Below, piece by piece: positions 47,970 through 58,245 of a stretch of DNA of 64,000 nucleotides; the stretch's first letter is position 1, and each line of letters opens with the position of its first letter. The notes below the pieces were generated by a model. It was not told where the DNA came from. It did no database searches and saw only the letters and a program-made list of their open reading frames with translations. Origin of the DNA: Izhakiella australiensis (GTDB lineage Bacteria > Pseudomonadota > Gammaproteobacteria > Enterobacterales > Enterobacteriaceae). The position numbers were made by a program, and so were the translations under genes. Where the stretch lies: contig NZ_MRUL01000011.1 in NCBI RefSeq assembly GCF_002006995.1, positions 83,421 to 147,420 on the forward strand. Direction: 5' to 3'.

Positions 47970-48251
47970 ATGATTGATGAATTTGAGGCGCGCATTCTTG
48001 CTCTGATTGATGACATGGTTGAGCATGCCAGCGACGACGAACTTTTTGCCAGTGGCTACCTGCGTGGTCATTTAACGCTGGCCGTCGCAGAGCTTGAGCA
48101 GTCAGGCGAACATACGCCGGAAGCGCTGCAGATTCAGGTGCAAAACAGCCTGCAGAACGCTATCCATGCCGGTGAGCTTTCACCGCGCGACCAGGCGTTA
48201 GTCATCGGTATGTGGGACAATCTGTTTGCTCAGGCGCGTCAGATCGCCTGA
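47970..48251 (+). CDS. yfcL: YfcL family protein
   Basis: 93-residue small helical protein of unknown function. [33 protein letters not shown] and [16 protein letters not shown] match E. coli YfcL closely. ATG follows GAGGAC. Last gene of the prmB cluster. Confidence 0.93.
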   Translation: MIDEFEARILALIDDMVEHASDDELFASGYLRGHLTLAVAELEQSGEHTPEALQIQVQNSLQNAIHAGELSPRDQALVIGMWDNLFAQARQIA

Positions 48252-48272
48252 TACTTCAAAGACGTCATCTTT

Positions 48273-48318
48273 CCGCCTGCGGGTGGGGCGCTGCGGCGTT
48301 TCACTCCAGGCGGATTTT
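48273..48318. terminator. Possible hairpin between yfcL and mnmC
   Basis: CCGCCTG and CAGGCGG can pair around a long loop, followed by ATTTTTATT. Weak because of the loop length; it would end yfcL. Confidence 0.4.
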
Positions 48319-48345
48319 TATTGCCCGCAGAGCGGCGCCGGCGTT

Positions 48346-50358
48346 TTAGCGATGAACCACCGGTTTACCTTTCAGTAATTTTCGCAGCCAGTAGCGGTTC
48401 GGATTAAGGGCCGCCAGCGTTTGCGCGTCGAGCGGTATTGGCTCATGGCAGAGCTGCGCCGCCAGGATTTCCGCCGCCAGTGGTCCGCTGCATAATCCTC
48501 TTGATCCCAGGGCGCCCAGCACGAAAGCCCCTGCGTGCCACGGTGCCGGCCCGGCCTGGCGCTGGTTGTCCAGCTGCGCCAGATCGGCGTACTGGCGCAG
48601 CGTGCGTGCATAATCCGGCAGCGCTCCCAGCATTGGCAGATGATCGCGGGTAGCGCAGCGCACGCCGCAGCGCGCCTCGCCCGCGCTGGCGTCCAGCGTT
48701 TGCGTCCACCCGGCCTGCGGCAGGCATTTCTCCAGTCGGGCGATATTATCCAACTGGTCTTCGGCGCTGTATCCGGTTTGCCGGCTGCCGCGATGATAGC
48801 TGGCGCCGATACAATGCTGTTGGTGCTGCGGGCTGACCGGCGTCAGATAGCCATCGTAGCAGAGCACCTGCTTTAGCTGGCTTAGCTGTGGGTTGGTCGG
48901 CACGTGGCTGACCTGTCCGGCAACCGGATAGACGGGGAGCATTTCACTTTGCGCCAGCTGGTTGAGGCCGGCGCCGTTAGTCAGCACCAGGTTAGCGTGC
49001 CGAGCCTGGCCGCCATCGGCAAAATGCAGCAGCCAGCGCGCGCCTTCATCCTCCAGCCTTGTCAGGCTGTGCCGCCAGCGTACTAACAGCCCCTTTTGTT
49101 GGGCGCTGTTGATTAATCCGGCGGTCAGCTCGGCCGGACACAGCCAGCCGCCAGCCGGATAATGCATGCCGCCGCAGCCGATGGGTAGCCCCGCCAGTTG
49201 GTCTACCTGCCCGGCGTTCACGGCCTGAGCCACCGCAGCGGGTAGCGCCATTTCCAGCATTTTATCGATCTTACGCTGGCTTTTTTCATCCCAGCCGAGC
49301 TGCGTTACGCCGCACCACTGGTGTTCAAAGGAAAAATCCAGCGCGTCAAAACAGCGACGGGCAAAGGTAAACGCGGCCGGAAAGAATTGTCCGGACGCCT
49401 CATCCTGCGGGTTAAGCAGCGGGTATAGCGCGCCCTGACGGTTGCCGGAAGCGCCTTCTGCCGGCGCGCTGGCGTCGCTGTAGATAGTAACGCGCCGTCC
49501 CCGACGCAGCAGCGCCAGCGACAGCAGAGCGCTGGCAATGCCGCCGCCGATAATCGCGATATCGCCCTCGCGGGCGGCAGGGCGCTGATACCAGGGCGTA
49601 CGCTGTCGCGCCGGGCGCAGCTGGCTTAGCATACCGCACAGCATTTCCCGCTTGTGGCCAAAGCCTTTGCGCTTTTCTACCGTGAAGCCGGCCTGCTGCA
49701 GGCCGCGCCGCACGAAGCCGGCAGCGGTAAAGGTTGCCAGAGTGGCGCCTTCTCGTGCCAGGCGCGCCATACAGTCGAACAGGGCTGGCGTCCACATTTG
49801 CGGATTTTTCGCCGGCGCAAAGCCGTCAAGAAACCAGGCATCAACCTGATGCTGCAAACTGTCATCAAAAGTATCAATTAGCTGGTTAACATCTCCATAC
49901 CAGAGATCCAACGTTATGCGGCCGTCATCCAGTAGCAGGCGATGACAGCCCGGCAGCGCTGGCGGCCACTGGCTGAGTAACGCTTTGCTCCAGACGGCCA
50001 GTTCCGGCCAGGACTGATGAGCCTGCGCCATATCAGCCGCAGTTAACGGAAACTTCTCACAGCTAATAAAATGCAGACGCTGTAACCTGGCTTGAGGATG
50101 GTGCTGGCTAAAATCAGCAAATGACTGGCAAAGGGTGAGGAAGTTAAGGCCGGTGCCAAAGCCAGTTTCGGCAACGGTAAACAGCGAATGAGGATGGCTG
50201 GCAAAGCGCGCCGGCAGCTGATTTCCGCCGAGAAACACATAGCGCGTTTCCTCAAGGCCGTTTTGATTGGAAAAATAGACGTCGCCGAAAGCTCGGGAAA
50301 CAGGTGTACCTTGTTCATTCCAGCTAAGCGATGCCTGTTCGACAGAAAGCTTATTCAC
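48346..50358 (-). CDS. mnmC: Bifunctional tRNA modification enzyme MnmC
   Basis: 670-residue fusion enzyme finishing mnm5s2U at the wobble uridine of tRNA. The N-terminal SAM methyltransferase (about 1-245) has [17 protein letters not shown] and [20 protein letters not shown]; the C-terminal FAD-dependent oxidoreductase begins at [18 protein letters not shown] (about 260-275). The start is set at a GTG at 50358 ([16 protein letters not shown]) by comparison with the family; the open frame runs 20 codons further but has no support. Divergent from fabB. Confidence 0.94.
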   Translation of the reverse strand: MNKLSVEQASLSWNEQGTPVSRAFGDVYFSNQNGLEETRYVFLGGNQLPARFASHPHSLFTVAETGFGTGLNFLTLCQSFADFSQHHPQARLQRLHFISCEKFPLTAADMAQAHQSWPELAVWSKALLSQWPPALPGCHRLLLDDGRITLDLWYGDVNQLIDTFDDSLQHQVDAWFLDGFAPAKNPQMWTPALFDCMARLAREGATLATFTAAGFVRRGLQQAGFTVEKRKGFGHKREMLCGMLSQLRPARQRTPWYQRPAAREGDIAIIGGGIASALLSLALLRRGRRVTIYSDASAPAEGASGNRQGALYPLLNPQDEASGQFFPAAFTFARRCFDALDFSFEHQWCGVTQLGWDEKSQRKIDKMLEMALPAAVAQAVNAGQVDQLAGLPIGCGGMHYPAGGWLCPAELTAGLINSAQQKGLLVRWRHSLTRLEDEGARWLLHFADGGQARHANLVLTNGAGLNQLAQSEMLPVYPVAGQVSHVPTNPQLSQLKQVLCYDGYLTPVSPQHQQHCIGASYHRGSRQTGYSAEDQLDNIARLEKCLPQAGWTQTLDASAGEARCGVRCATRDHLPMLGALPDYARTLRQYADLAQLDNQRQAGPAPWHAGAFVLGALGSRGLCSGPLAAEILAAQLCHEPIPLDAQTLAALNPNRYWLRKLLKGKPVVHR

Positions 50359-50433
50359 AAAATTGACTCTGTTGTCAGGTACTGGCGTGATTCTATCTAT
50401 GTGAACTAACGCGTGCAAATTTACGCAATAACA

Positions 50434-50450
50434 GCAGATCGGACTTGTTC
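50434..50450. promoter_or_regulatory. FadR site upstream of fabB
   Basis: GCAGATCGGACTTGTTC, matching the known FadR activator site of E. coli fabB by memory of that promoter; 62-78 bp before the fabB ATG. Confidence 0.7.
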
Positions 50451-50468
50451 AGCGTACAACTGTACGCT
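50451..50468. promoter_or_regulatory. FabR operator upstream of fabB
   Basis: AGCGTACAACTGTACGCT, perfect 8-bp arms around two bases. Close to the FabR repressor consensus AGCGTACACGTGTTCGCT and immediately beside the FadR site, the arrangement seen at E. coli fabB. Confidence 0.85.
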
Positions 50469-50511
50469 AGAGTGCGTCACAGAACCTAACTAGTTGTGGA
50501 TGAGGTATTGA

Positions 50512-51729
50512 ATGAAACGTGCAGTGATTACTGGCCTGGGTATCGTTTCCAGCATTGGTAATAACCAGGAGGAAGTACTGGCTTCCCTGCGTGAAGGGCG
50601 CTCAGGTATTACTTTCTCTCAGGAGCTGAAAGATTCCGGTATGCGTAGTCACGTATGGGGCAATATCAAACTTGATACCACGGGTCTTATCGATCGTAAG
50701 ATCGTGCGCTTTATGAGTGATGCCTCGGTTTATGCTTACCTCTCCATGCAGCAGGCTATTGAGGATTCAGGCCTTTCTGACGAGCAGTACCAGAACAATC
50801 CGCGCGTTGGTTTGATTGCCGGTTCCGGCGGCGGCTCGCCGAGGTTTCAGGTTTTCGGTGCCGATGCGATGCGCGGTCCGCGCGGCCTTAAGGCCGTTGG
50901 TCCCTATGTGGTGACCAAAGCGATGGCTTCAGGGGTATCAGCCTGCCTGGCAACGCCGTTTAAAATTCACGGCGTCAACTACTCCATCAGTTCTGCCTGC
51001 GCCACTTCCGCCCACTGTATTGGTAATGCGGTGGAGCAGATCCAGCTCGGCAAACAGGACATCGTGTTTGCTGGCGGCGGCGAAGAACTATGCTGGGAGA
51101 TGGCCTGCGAGTTTGACGCGATGGGCGCGCTCTCAACGAAGTACAACGACGAGCCTGCTAAAGCATCGCGTACCTACGACAATGACCGGGACGGCTTTGT
51201 CATCGCCGGCGGCGGCGGAATGGTTGTGGTTGAAGAACTGGAGCACGCGCTGGCGCGCGGCGCGCATATTTATGCCGAGATCGTCGGCTATGGCGCAACG
51301 TCAGACGGTGCCGATATGGTGGCGCCGTCGGGTGAGGGGGCGGTGCGCTGTATGAAGATGGCAATGCAGGATCTGGATACGCCGATTGACTACCTGAATA
51401 CCCATGGCACCTCTACGCCGGTTGGCGATGTGAAAGAGCTTGGCGCCATTCGTGAGGTTTTCGGCGATAACACCCCGGCGCTGTCCGCGACTAAAGCGAT
51501 GACCGGCCACTCGCTGGGCGCGGCGGGCGTACAGGAAGCTATTTACTCGCTGCTGATGCTAAAGCACAGTTTTATCGCACCGAGTATTAATATCGAAGCG
51601 CTCGATGATCAGGCCAAAGGCATGAGCGTTATCACCCAGCCGACTGAGCGTGAGCTGACCACCGTCATGTCTAACAGCTTCGGCTTTGGCGGTACTAACG
51701 CCACCCTGGTGATGCGTAAACTGCAGTAG
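50512..51729 (+). CDS. fabB: Beta-ketoacyl-ACP synthase I
   Basis: 405-residue condensing enzyme of fatty-acid synthesis, needed to elongate unsaturated acyl chains. Catalytic triad Cys163 ([10 protein letters not shown]), His298 (NTHGTSTP) and His333 (GHSLGAAG) are all in place. Preceded by adjacent FadR and FabR sites, so its expression should rise with FadR activity and fall when unsaturated acyl chains are plentiful. Followed by a terminator and the yfcJ leader. Confidence 0.98.
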   Translation: MKRAVITGLGIVSSIGNNQEEVLASLREGRSGITFSQELKDSGMRSHVWGNIKLDTTGLIDRKIVRFMSDASVYAYLSMQQAIEDSGLSDEQYQNNPRVGLIAGSGGGSPRFQVFGADAMRGPRGLKAVGPYVVTKAMASGVSACLATPFKIHGVNYSISSACATSAHCIGNAVEQIQLGKQDIVFAGGGEELCWEMACEFDAMGALSTKYNDEPAKASRTYDNDRDGFVIAGGGGMVVVEELEHALARGAHIYAEIVGYGATSDGADMVAPSGEGAVRCMKMAMQDLDTPIDYLNTHGTSTPVGDVKELGAIREVFGDNTPALSATKAMTGHSLGAAGVQEAIYSLLMLKHSFIAPSINIEALDDQAKGMSVITQPTERELTTVMSNSFGFGGTNATLVMRKLQ

Positions 51730-51751
51730 CAGAAGCGCCGCCGGAAATATT

Positions 51752-51779
51752 AAGGGAGCGCAGCGGCGTTCCCTTTTTT
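51752..51779 (+). terminator. Terminator after fabB
   Basis: AAGGGAGCGC, AGCG loop, GCGTTCCC (one G-U pair), then TTTTTT. Confidence 0.8.
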
Positions 51780-51884
51780 ACATCTCCGCTTGCTTGCGGG
51801 CGTTTGACAGTATATGGTGCAGGCCGTCGCTATCAGGTGCCTCGCAGTTTGAGCGGCGCTGATACCGTTCTGATTCTGATTTCA

Positions 51885-51978
51885 CAACACTCCCGGTGTT
51901 GCGTAAGCGTTCACGTTAACCAACGCACCCACTTTAAGCCCGTAAGGGCAGTAAGGCGGGCGCGTGGGTATTCTGCGT
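51885..51978 (+). promoter_or_regulatory. Structured leader before yfcJ
   Basis: Several overlapping stems: CAACAC/GTGTTG (51885-51901); GCGTT (51907-51911) with AACGC (51922-51926); ACGCA and ACCCAC (51923-51932) with GTGGGT (51964-51969) and TGCGT (51974-51978), enclosing GCCC-GTAA-GGGC. AACGC can pair with only one partner at a time, so two folds exclude each other. Confidence 0.45.
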
Positions 51979-52025
51979 GACAGTCATAATTAACCCTATG
52001 GCGCCGCCTTCACAACAAGGAGTAT

Positions 52026-53228
52026 GTGACTGATGTCATCAACCGCTTTTCCCCCGGCAGGGCGGGCAACGCCCATCTTGCACGCATTTCATTTGCCGTA
52101 TTTCTTACCTATCTGACCGCCGGATTGGCGTTGCCGGTAATACCGCTGTTTGTTCATCAGGAACTTGGCCTGAACAACGTTATGGTTGGCGTCGCCGTCG
52201 GGATCCAGTTTTTCGCAACCTTACTTACCCGCGGCTATGCCGGGCGTATTGCCGATCAGTACGGGGCAAAGCGTTCGGTAATACAGGGAATATTCAGCTT
52301 TCTGCTGGTGGGTATTGCTTATCTGCTCGCCGGACTGCTGCCGCTGCCCGTTGCGGGTAAATTTGCGCTGCTGGTTGCCGGTCGGCTACTGCTCGGCTTC
52401 GGTGAAAGCCAGCTGCTGACCGGCAATCTCGCCTGGGGACTGGGGCTGGTTGGTCCATCGCGCTCCGGCAAGGTTATGTCGTGGAACGGGATGGCGATTT
52501 ACGGCGCCCTGGCCGCCGGCGCGCCAATAGGCCTGTGGCTGCACGCGATGGGCGGCTTTATGGCACTCAGCGCGGGCTGTCTGGTATTGCCGCTGTTGGC
52601 CCTGTTGTTTAACCTGCGGGTGCCAGCCGTTGCCCCGCACGGTGGTCAGCGTCCGTCGCTCTGGCGCGTGGTTGGTCAGATTATGACGCCGGGCCTGGGG
52701 CTGGCTTTGCAAGGGACGGGCTTTGCCGTTATCAATACCTTTACCTCGCTCTATTTCGCCGCGCAGCACTGGGATAACGCCGGCTTTACCCTGACGGCTT
52801 TTGGCATGGCGTTCGTGCTGATGCGTATTCTGTTTGGCGGTCTGCCGGATAAATTAGGCGGCGGCAAAGTGGCACTGGTTTCGCTGCTGGTCGAAACCGC
52901 CGGGCTGCTGCTGCTGGGGTTTGCCAGCAGCGGTTTAATGGCGCTACTGGGCGCGGCGCTGACCGGCTGCGGCTGCTCTCTGGTGTTTCCGGCGCTGGGC
53001 GTTGAGGTGGTCAAGCGGGTGGCGCCGCAGGTGCGAGGCACCGCGCTGGGAGCGTTTGCCGCATTTCAGGATATCGCTTACGGCGCCAGCGGCCCGTTGA
53101 CCGGCGTACTGGCTACTTCGCTGGGCTATGGCTCGGTGTATCTTGCCAGCGCCGTTTGCGCCGCCGCAGGCGTGCTGCTCGCTATCAGGCTGATCGTGCA
53201 GACTCCAGCAGCGTCGCCAGCAGGCTGA
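52026..53228 (+). CDS. yfcJ: Major facilitator superfamily transporter YfcJ
   Basis: 400-residue MFS protein with 12 hydrophobic helices, similar throughout to E. coli YfcJ ([58 protein letters not shown]). The substrate is unknown. GTG start at 52026 with AAGGAG upstream. The last 44 bases overlap the end of the convergent MocR gene. Its 5' region is unusually structured. Confidence 0.9.
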   Translation: MTDVINRFSPGRAGNAHLARISFAVFLTYLTAGLALPVIPLFVHQELGLNNVMVGVAVGIQFFATLLTRGYAGRIADQYGAKRSVIQGIFSFLLVGIAYLLAGLLPLPVAGKFALLVAGRLLLGFGESQLLTGNLAWGLGLVGPSRSGKVMSWNGMAIYGALAAGAPIGLWLHAMGGFMALSAGCLVLPLLALLFNLRVPAVAPHGGQRPSLWRVVGQIMTPGLGLALQGTGFAVINTFTSLYFAAQHWDNAGFTLTAFGMAFVLMRILFGGLPDKLGGGKVALVSLLVETAGLLLLGFASSGLMALLGAALTGCGCSLVFPALGVEVVKRVAPQVRGTALGAFAAFQDIAYGASGPLTGVLATSLGYGSVYLASAVCAAAGVLLAIRLIVQTPAASPAG

Positions 53229-54645
53229 CCGCGACGCCGATCTCCGCTGGCGTCAGGGCGGCATAGCCCAAAATAAACCCCTGACGCCGGTTTTCGTGCT
53301 CTAGCGCCAGCGGGGAAAGCGGTATCAGGCTCAATCCTGCCGCCGCCGCCCGCTGGCTGAGCTGTCGATCGTCGGCGTTGAATTTCAGCGTGACGCTTAG
53401 CTGTAATCCACCGTGATGGGGATCGATTGCCAGCAAATCACCGCATTTTTCCGTCAGTAACCGGCACAGATGACGTTGCCGGCTGGCATAAAGCTGGCGC
53501 ATATAGCGCAGATGGGCCGAATAATATCCCCGGTTGATAAATTCGGCGGTCACGGCCTGCATTAGCTGAGCGCTGTGGCCGTCAAGGACGCTGCGTAAGC
53601 GGCACAGCGGCTCAACCAGGGCGTCTGGCACCACCATCCAGGCCAGTCTTAGCGAGGGAAACAGACTTTTAGAGAAAGTACCGAGGGTGATCACCCGTTC
53701 ACTTCGGTCCAGTCCCTGCATCGCCGGCATCGGCATTTCATCGAACCAGAATTCACTGTCGTAATCATCTTCAATCAACCAGCAGTGGTTGAGACGAGCA
53801 TAGTCCAGCCAGGCCAGCCGGCGCGTCAACGTCAGGGCCACGCCGGTGGGGTATTGATGCGAGGGGGTGAGATAAACCAGACGCGGCGCACTGCGCGCTG
53901 CGAGGATTTGTGCGCCTTCATCGTCCAGCCTGAGCCCCTCAAGGCGGGCGCCTGCACAGTAAAAAGCCTGCCGGGCGCCCGGATAGCCTGGGTCTTCCAG
54001 CCAGACGCGGTCGTCCGGGTCGAGCAGCAGTAGGGAAAGCATCTGCAACGCTTGCTGGGAACTGGTGAGGATGACGATGTGCTGCGGAGCGCAACGCAGA
54101 CCGCGGGACTGGTTGAGATGGCGGGCAAGGGCCTCACGCAGAGCCAGCAGCCCCTGCGGATCGCCGTAACCTTGCCAGCCAGATGGCGTACTGCGCATCA
54201 CCTGCGTACTTAGCTTTCTCCACTGATCGTGGGGAAAGGTGCGGAGATCCGGCGAGCCAGCGGCAAAGGCAACAGGAAGCGGCGGATCCTGACAGCCTCC
54301 CGCCAGACTGATTTTTTCTCCACGGGCGGAGAGCGGCAAGGTACCCGTATTTCTGATCGCGGCAGCGGCTCTGGCTGGTGGCAGGGTAATGGCGACAAAG
54401 GTGCCGCGACCGGTTTGGCGGCGCAAATAACCTTCACTTTCCAGGCGGGCATAGGCTGCTTCCACGGTGACGCGTGAAAGCGCCAGGTCGGCTGCCAGCT
54501 GACGTGAGGATGGCAGCTTTTCATTTAGCCGCAGACTGCCGTTGGCGATCGCCAGACGCAGGGTGGCACACAGCTGTTCGCGGCGGCTGGTCGCCTGTTG
54601 GCTGCGGAATAGGCCCAGCAGTGGGGAGCGGGATGCGTTTATCAT
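53185..54645 (-). CDS. MocR/PdxR-type GntR-aminotransferase fusion regulator
   Basis: 486-residue fusion: N-terminal GntR-type winged HTH (about 20-90; [29 protein letters not shown]), a linker, then a class I aminotransferase-like domain with the PLP lysine in [17 protein letters not shown] and [14 protein letters not shown]. MocR proteins sense PLP or amino-acid metabolites. It is divergent from a rhodanese gene, with three TGGTCTTA repeats between, so that gene is its likely target. PdxR identity is not supported, since no pyridoxal synthase gene is nearby. Confidence 0.85.
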   Translation of the reverse strand: MINASRSPLLGLFRSQQATSRREQLCATLRLAIANGSLRLNEKLPSSRQLAADLALSRVTVEAAYARLESEGYLRRQTGRGTFVAITLPPARAAAAIRNTGTLPLSARGEKISLAGGCQDPPLPVAFAAGSPDLRTFPHDQWRKLSTQVMRSTPSGWQGYGDPQGLLALREALARHLNQSRGLRCAPQHIVILTSSQQALQMLSLLLLDPDDRVWLEDPGYPGARQAFYCAGARLEGLRLDDEGAQILAARSAPRLVYLTPSHQYPTGVALTLTRRLAWLDYARLNHCWLIEDDYDSEFWFDEMPMPAMQGLDRSERVITLGTFSKSLFPSLRLAWMVVPDALVEPLCRLRSVLDGHSAQLMQAVTAEFINRGYYSAHLRYMRQLYASRQRHLCRLLTEKCGDLLAIDPHHGGLQLSVTLKFNADDRQLSQRAAAAGLSLIPLSPLALEHENRRQGFILGYAALTPAEIGVAVSLLATLLESARSA

Positions 54646-54690
54646 TGGTCTTATCTTGCTAGCGAAAATGGTCTTATTGTTAAGACCAAT
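54644..54690. promoter_or_regulatory. Operator repeats in the MocR/rhodanese gap
   Basis: ATTGGTCTTA (54644), AATGGTCTTA (54667) and the inverted TAAGACCAAT (54681). The last two form an inverted repeat around TTGT; the first is a direct repeat. ATGGTCTTA-type repeats are usual MocR sites. The first repeat overlaps the regulator's start codon, so autoregulation is likely. Confidence 0.75.
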
Positions 54691-54731
54691 GTGCCGTAAT
54701 ATGACGGGGTAATCAACAACAGGAAACCGCT

Positions 54732-55181
54732 ATGTCTCAATCATCGATCGTGTTGCAATATCTTCCGCCGGACGCTCAGGAAAATGCGGCCCGGCTGCGC
54801 CATAAGCTAAGTTACTATGCCGACTCATCGGATCTGGCGCAGGATCTTGCCGCCGGTATTGAAACGCTGGTGGTGATCGATACGCGTTCTGCCGCACAGT
54901 ATCAGGCCGGCCATATTTGCGGCGCGATAAGCTTTCCCCACCGCGAAATGACCGAGGAAACCCTGAGTCGTCTTAACGCCGGCCACGTTTATGTTACCTA
55001 CTGCGATGGCATAGGCTGTAACGGTTCGACCCGTGGGGCATTAAAGCTGGCGTCAAACGGCTTTAAGGTCAAAGAGCTGATTGGCGGGCTGGATTTCTGG
55101 CGGCGGGATAATCATCCGATGGCGCAGGGAGCTGAACCCGGCAGCTGGCCGCAAACGGCCGCGCCGGATTGCGGCTGTTAG
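54732..55181 (+). CDS. Rhodanese-like domain protein
   Basis: 149-residue single rhodanese domain: VVIDTRSAAQYQAGHICGAI at the start of the fold and the active-site loop YCDGIGCNGSTRGALKLASNG with two cysteines (about 96 and 101). Rhodaneses move sulfane sulfur; the exact acceptor is unknown. Two more Cys end the protein (APDCGC). The first ~45 residues are an extra helical piece. Divergent from a MocR regulator. Confidence 0.85.
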   Translation: MSQSSIVLQYLPPDAQENAARLRHKLSYYADSSDLAQDLAAGIETLVVIDTRSAAQYQAGHICGAISFPHREMTEETLSRLNAGHVYVTYCDGIGCNGSTRGALKLASNGFKVKELIGGLDFWRRDNHPMAQGAEPGSWPQTAAPDCGC

Positions 55182-56227
55182 AGCAGTATCCAGAAGAGCA
55201 GAACAACGACGGCCACAGCGATAAAGAGGCTGAGTAGCGGGCGCTGTGTCGCCGGCTGCATAAAGCCGGGAAGGTAGCTCCATATCGGGGCCACGATCGG
55301 CTGCGGCGCGATCGCGCTGTCGGCCAGCCGCTGCTCACGCAAGCGTCCTGCCCGCTGGCTAAACAGTAGCTCCAGCAAAATTTGTGCTTGTGCGCTGCTC
55401 AGCGGCGACTGCGGCGTCAGCTGAAATTGTTGGCTCAGGGTATTTTCCAGCAGCCGATGCTCCTCCGGCGCCGGCGGCTGTTTCAGGGACGCTACCAGCA
55501 GGTTGAGCGTTGGCGCGCCGTGCTGGCTGAGCGCCTGATGTGTTTGCAGGTATTGCGTCAACAGCGGATAAAGACGCGAAGGTACCGGATCGCCGCTTTG
55601 CAGGTTGACCATCTTCAGCATGCTGGTCCAGATTTTAGCCGCAGGCTCACCGGTCGTTGCCGCCAGTTTGGCGATTTGCTGGTTTAATGCCTGATGCTCG
55701 GCAGGCAGCAAAGAGCGGTCGGTCGGGCTGTTGAGCTTTGGCTGTGGAATAGCCATCTGGCCGTTTTGCAACATGGTCAGCACCTGACGCAGCTGGTCCG
55801 GCGTTAATGCGCTCAGCACGGTGTGACCGAACTGGTGACGGATAAAATCGCTTACCGCCTGGCGATTATTGCCCTGCGGCAGCATGGCCGTCAGCTGCTG
55901 CAACAGCTGGCGGGTGCCGTGGCTGGTTTGCGCCTCGTTGAGGCGCGCGTTGAGAAATTGCTCCGCCGCCGGAAAGTGACGCGACAGCAATTCATTGTCA
56001 TTCTTCACCCCAACCTGATGGCGAATACCTGCCCAGATTTCCGCTGGCTTCAGTGAGCTGATCGCCAGCAGCTTGACGACCAGACGTTCCAGCGAGGTAC
56101 GTTGAGCGGGGCTCATCGGCTGATCGCCGACGGCGGTTTGATTGCCAGTACGCGACGCGGGGGTCTGCCCGTCAAGCTGAGGGCGATTGCCCGGCAATGG
56201 CGCACCAGGGCCACTCAATGGTTGCAT
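55178..56227 (-). CDS. flk: Flagellar regulator Flk
   Basis: 349-residue inner-membrane protein with a proline-rich cytoplasmic N terminus (MQPLSGPGAPLPGNRPQLDG), a large helical domain (SLERLVVKLLAISSLKPAEI, LSRHFPAAEQFLNARLN, NRQAVSDFIRHQFG) and a single C-terminal membrane helix (about 330-349). Flk influences the hook-length/export switch control of flagella in Salmonella. The ATG at 56227 follows TGAGGAT; the longer frame from 56278 is less likely. In E. coli flk is also next to pdxB. Confidence 0.88.
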   Translation of the reverse strand: MQPLSGPGAPLPGNRPQLDGQTPASRTGNQTAVGDQPMSPAQRTSLERLVVKLLAISSLKPAEIWAGIRHQVGVKNDNELLSRHFPAAEQFLNARLNEAQTSHGTRQLLQQLTAMLPQGNNRQAVSDFIRHQFGHTVLSALTPDQLRQVLTMLQNGQMAIPQPKLNSPTDRSLLPAEHQALNQQIAKLAATTGEPAAKIWTSMLKMVNLQSGDPVPSRLYPLLTQYLQTHQALSQHGAPTLNLLVASLKQPPAPEEHRLLENTLSQQFQLTPQSPLSSAQAQILLELLFSQRAGRLREQRLADSAIAPQPIVAPIWSYLPGFMQPATQRPLLSLFIAVAVVVLLFWILL

Positions 56228-56382
56228 GGCAGGATCCTCAGAAAATGGGGCGGTATCCGGGGCGCGCCGGACAAACAAAACAGAGGGCGCTATGATAGCA
56301 ATCCCGTTGGGTAAGATACAGAGGCGGCGCTGAGGTGAAGGTTAAAAGATTTCAGCGCCGTCGTTGGGGTGAGCGAAGGGTT

Positions 56383-57285
56383 TTATTCAGCTTCCGCTGA
56401 GGTTTTTAATACCTGGCGGCGCAGCGGGGTTTTTAGCGTTTGCGCCAGCCAGACGCCAAACAGCGTCAGACCGCCGCCGATAAAGTGGTAGCTGTGCAGC
56501 TGTTCGTGCAAAAAGATGACGGCGATGACGGCGGTAATGATCGGCATCAGATTCATAAACAGCGAGGTATTACTGGCGCCGAGGCGCATTACGCCCTGAA
56601 TCCAAAGATAAGGGGCAATAAGCGACGCGCCAAGCCCGGCAAACAATACCAGTGGGATATTATCAGCGTTCAGGCTGACATCAGGCGCCCGTAGAAAGCC
56701 GGGCAGCAGCAGCAGTACGCCGAAAAAAATTTGCATATACAAACTTTGCCAGTTTGGCAGCGTTAGCGACCAGCGCTTAGTCAACACCCCGTACAGAGCA
56801 TATGAGGCTGAGGCAACAAACATCATCATCTCGCCTTTACCTAATCCGTGTTGTAATAAACGCAGCGGGTCGCCGGCGCTGACCAGCCACACTAACCCGG
56901 CGAAGGAGATGACGCTGCCAAAGGCGATGCCGCGCGTCGGCGCCAGGCGCAGTACCACGACGCTCAGCAAGACGGTCAGCAGCGGAATCAACGCGTTCAG
57001 AATCCCCATAAACAGCGCACTGACGCTATGGGCGGCGTAGTAGGCCAGGCTCTGATAGAGCACCATGCCCAGTAGCCCCAGAACAAACAGCCGCCACCAA
57101 ACCCGGCGAATTTCATGGCGATGGCGCCAGACGCCGGGAAGCGCGACGGGCGTTAATGCAATCAGCGCCAGTAGCCAGCGATAAAATGAGATGGCGGCCG
57201 GGTCAATCGCCGTCGCGGACAGTTTGCTGACAATCGCGTTTATCGACCAGATAAAAACCGCCAGCAGGGGAAAAAGAAAGTTCAT
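56383..57285 (-). CDS. EamA/DMT family transporter
   Basis: 300-residue inner-membrane transporter with ten hydrophobic helices in two EamA repeats (VFIWSINAIVSKLSATAIDP; ASASYALYGVLTKRW, LFMNLMPIITAVIAVIFLHE). Members export amino acids, nucleosides or drugs; substrate unknown. It faces an AraC-type regulator across 89 bp containing a palindrome, so it is probably that regulator's target. Confidence 0.87.
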   Translation of the reverse strand: MNFLFPLLAVFIWSINAIVSKLSATAIDPAAISFYRWLLALIALTPVALPGVWRHRHEIRRVWWRLFVLGLLGMVLYQSLAYYAAHSVSALFMGILNALIPLLTVLLSVVVLRLAPTRGIAFGSVISFAGLVWLVSAGDPLRLLQHGLGKGEMMMFVASASYALYGVLTKRWSLTLPNWQSLYMQIFFGVLLLLPGFLRAPDVSLNADNIPLVLFAGLGASLIAPYLWIQGVMRLGASNTSLFMNLMPIITAVIAVIFLHEQLHSYHFIGGGLTLFGVWLAQTLKTPLRRQVLKTSAEAE

Positions 57286-57331
57286 GGGTCACCTGATACA
57301 ACGTTTATCAGCCTGCATTCTAACTTGTCTT

Positions 57332-57347
57332 ATTATCTGTAGATAAT
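57332..57347. promoter_or_regulatory. Palindromic operator between EamA and AraC genes
   Basis: ATTATCT-GT-AGATAAT, perfect 16-bp palindrome, inside a wider TTGTC...GACAA pair. Likely the site of the adjacent AraC-type regulator. Confidence 0.55.
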
Positions 57348-57374
57348 TAAAATCAGACAAAATCAACGCTGAAT

Positions 57375-58172
57375 ATGACAATGGCTGAGCAACGTACCTT
57401 TCACGCCGTCGCGGCGGATGAAGCGCAAACGGTCTTTTTCCGCTACGAGCGCGTTAACGCGCAAACTGAATATCTTCCTCATCACCATCCCTGGGGGCAG
57501 GTGATTTTCGTGCGCGATAATATTCTGGAGATTTTCATCGCCGGCCAGCGTTTGCTCACGCCGGCAGGTTATCCGGTATGGGTGCCACCTGATATGGAAC
57601 ACGCCAGTTATAATCGTAAACAGGCACATTTTCGCACTTTCAACATGCCGTCAGAACTTTGCCGTCAGATGCCGCCGCAGCCCTGTTTGCTGAAGGTTAA
57701 CGAGGTTGTCACGGCGATTATTGATGAGTGCTCCGCACGTCATATGCTTACCCCGCAGACGGCGGAGGAGCAGCGGCTTTGCCTGGTGCTGTGCGATCAG
57801 CTGCAGCGCGCGCTCCCGCAAAAAAGCTACTTGCCAACCAGCCAGGATAAGCTGCTGGCGCCGGTATTAAAGGCATTGGAGGCCAATCCTGCCGACAGTA
57901 CCACCCTGGCGCAGTGGGCAAAAAAGGTGTTCACAACCGAGCGCACCCTGGCGCGCCGCTGTCAGTCTGAGCTGGCCATGGGCTTTAGCGAGTGGCGCCA
58001 GCGGCTGCGTTTTTTGCACGCGATTTCACTGCTGGAGCGGGGATTAACCGTACAGGATACGGCGCTGGAGTTGGGTTATAGTTCCGCATCAGCGCTGATC
58101 GTCATGTTTCAGCAGCAGGCAGGTACCACGCCCGAACGCTACCGGTGCCGGACGCAAAAAGAAATTGAGTAA
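57375..58172 (+). CDS. AraC-family transcriptional regulator
   Basis: 265-residue regulator. N-terminal cupin with EYLPHHHPWGQVIFVRDN (histidines typical of the sugar/metabolite pocket), then two C-terminal helix-turn-helix motifs from about residue 165 (TLAQWAKKVFTTERTLARRC; TVQDTALELGYSSASALIVM). It resembles the NimR/YeaM branch, which controls a nitroimidazole exporter; here it faces an EamA exporter. The effector is unknown. Confidence 0.86.
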   Translation: MTMAEQRTFHAVAADEAQTVFFRYERVNAQTEYLPHHHPWGQVIFVRDNILEIFIAGQRLLTPAGYPVWVPPDMEHASYNRKQAHFRTFNMPSELCRQMPPQPCLLKVNEVVTAIIDECSARHMLTPQTAEEQRLCLVLCDQLQRALPQKSYLPTSQDKLLAPVLKALEANPADSTTLAQWAKKVFTTERTLARRCQSELAMGFSEWRQRLRFLHAISLLERGLTVQDTALELGYSSASALIVMFQQQAGTTPERYRCRTQKEIE

Positions 58173-58245
58173 CGACTGTAGGGTTAACTAATCCTGCCTG
58201 TGTGGCATTATCCGCCACCTGTTTTCCACCATCAGGACGCAATCT

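Noticed and set aside
53185..54645. MocR protein as PdxR
   Set aside because: No pdxST or related pyridoxal genes are adjacent; it faces a rhodanese instead, so the narrower name is not supported.
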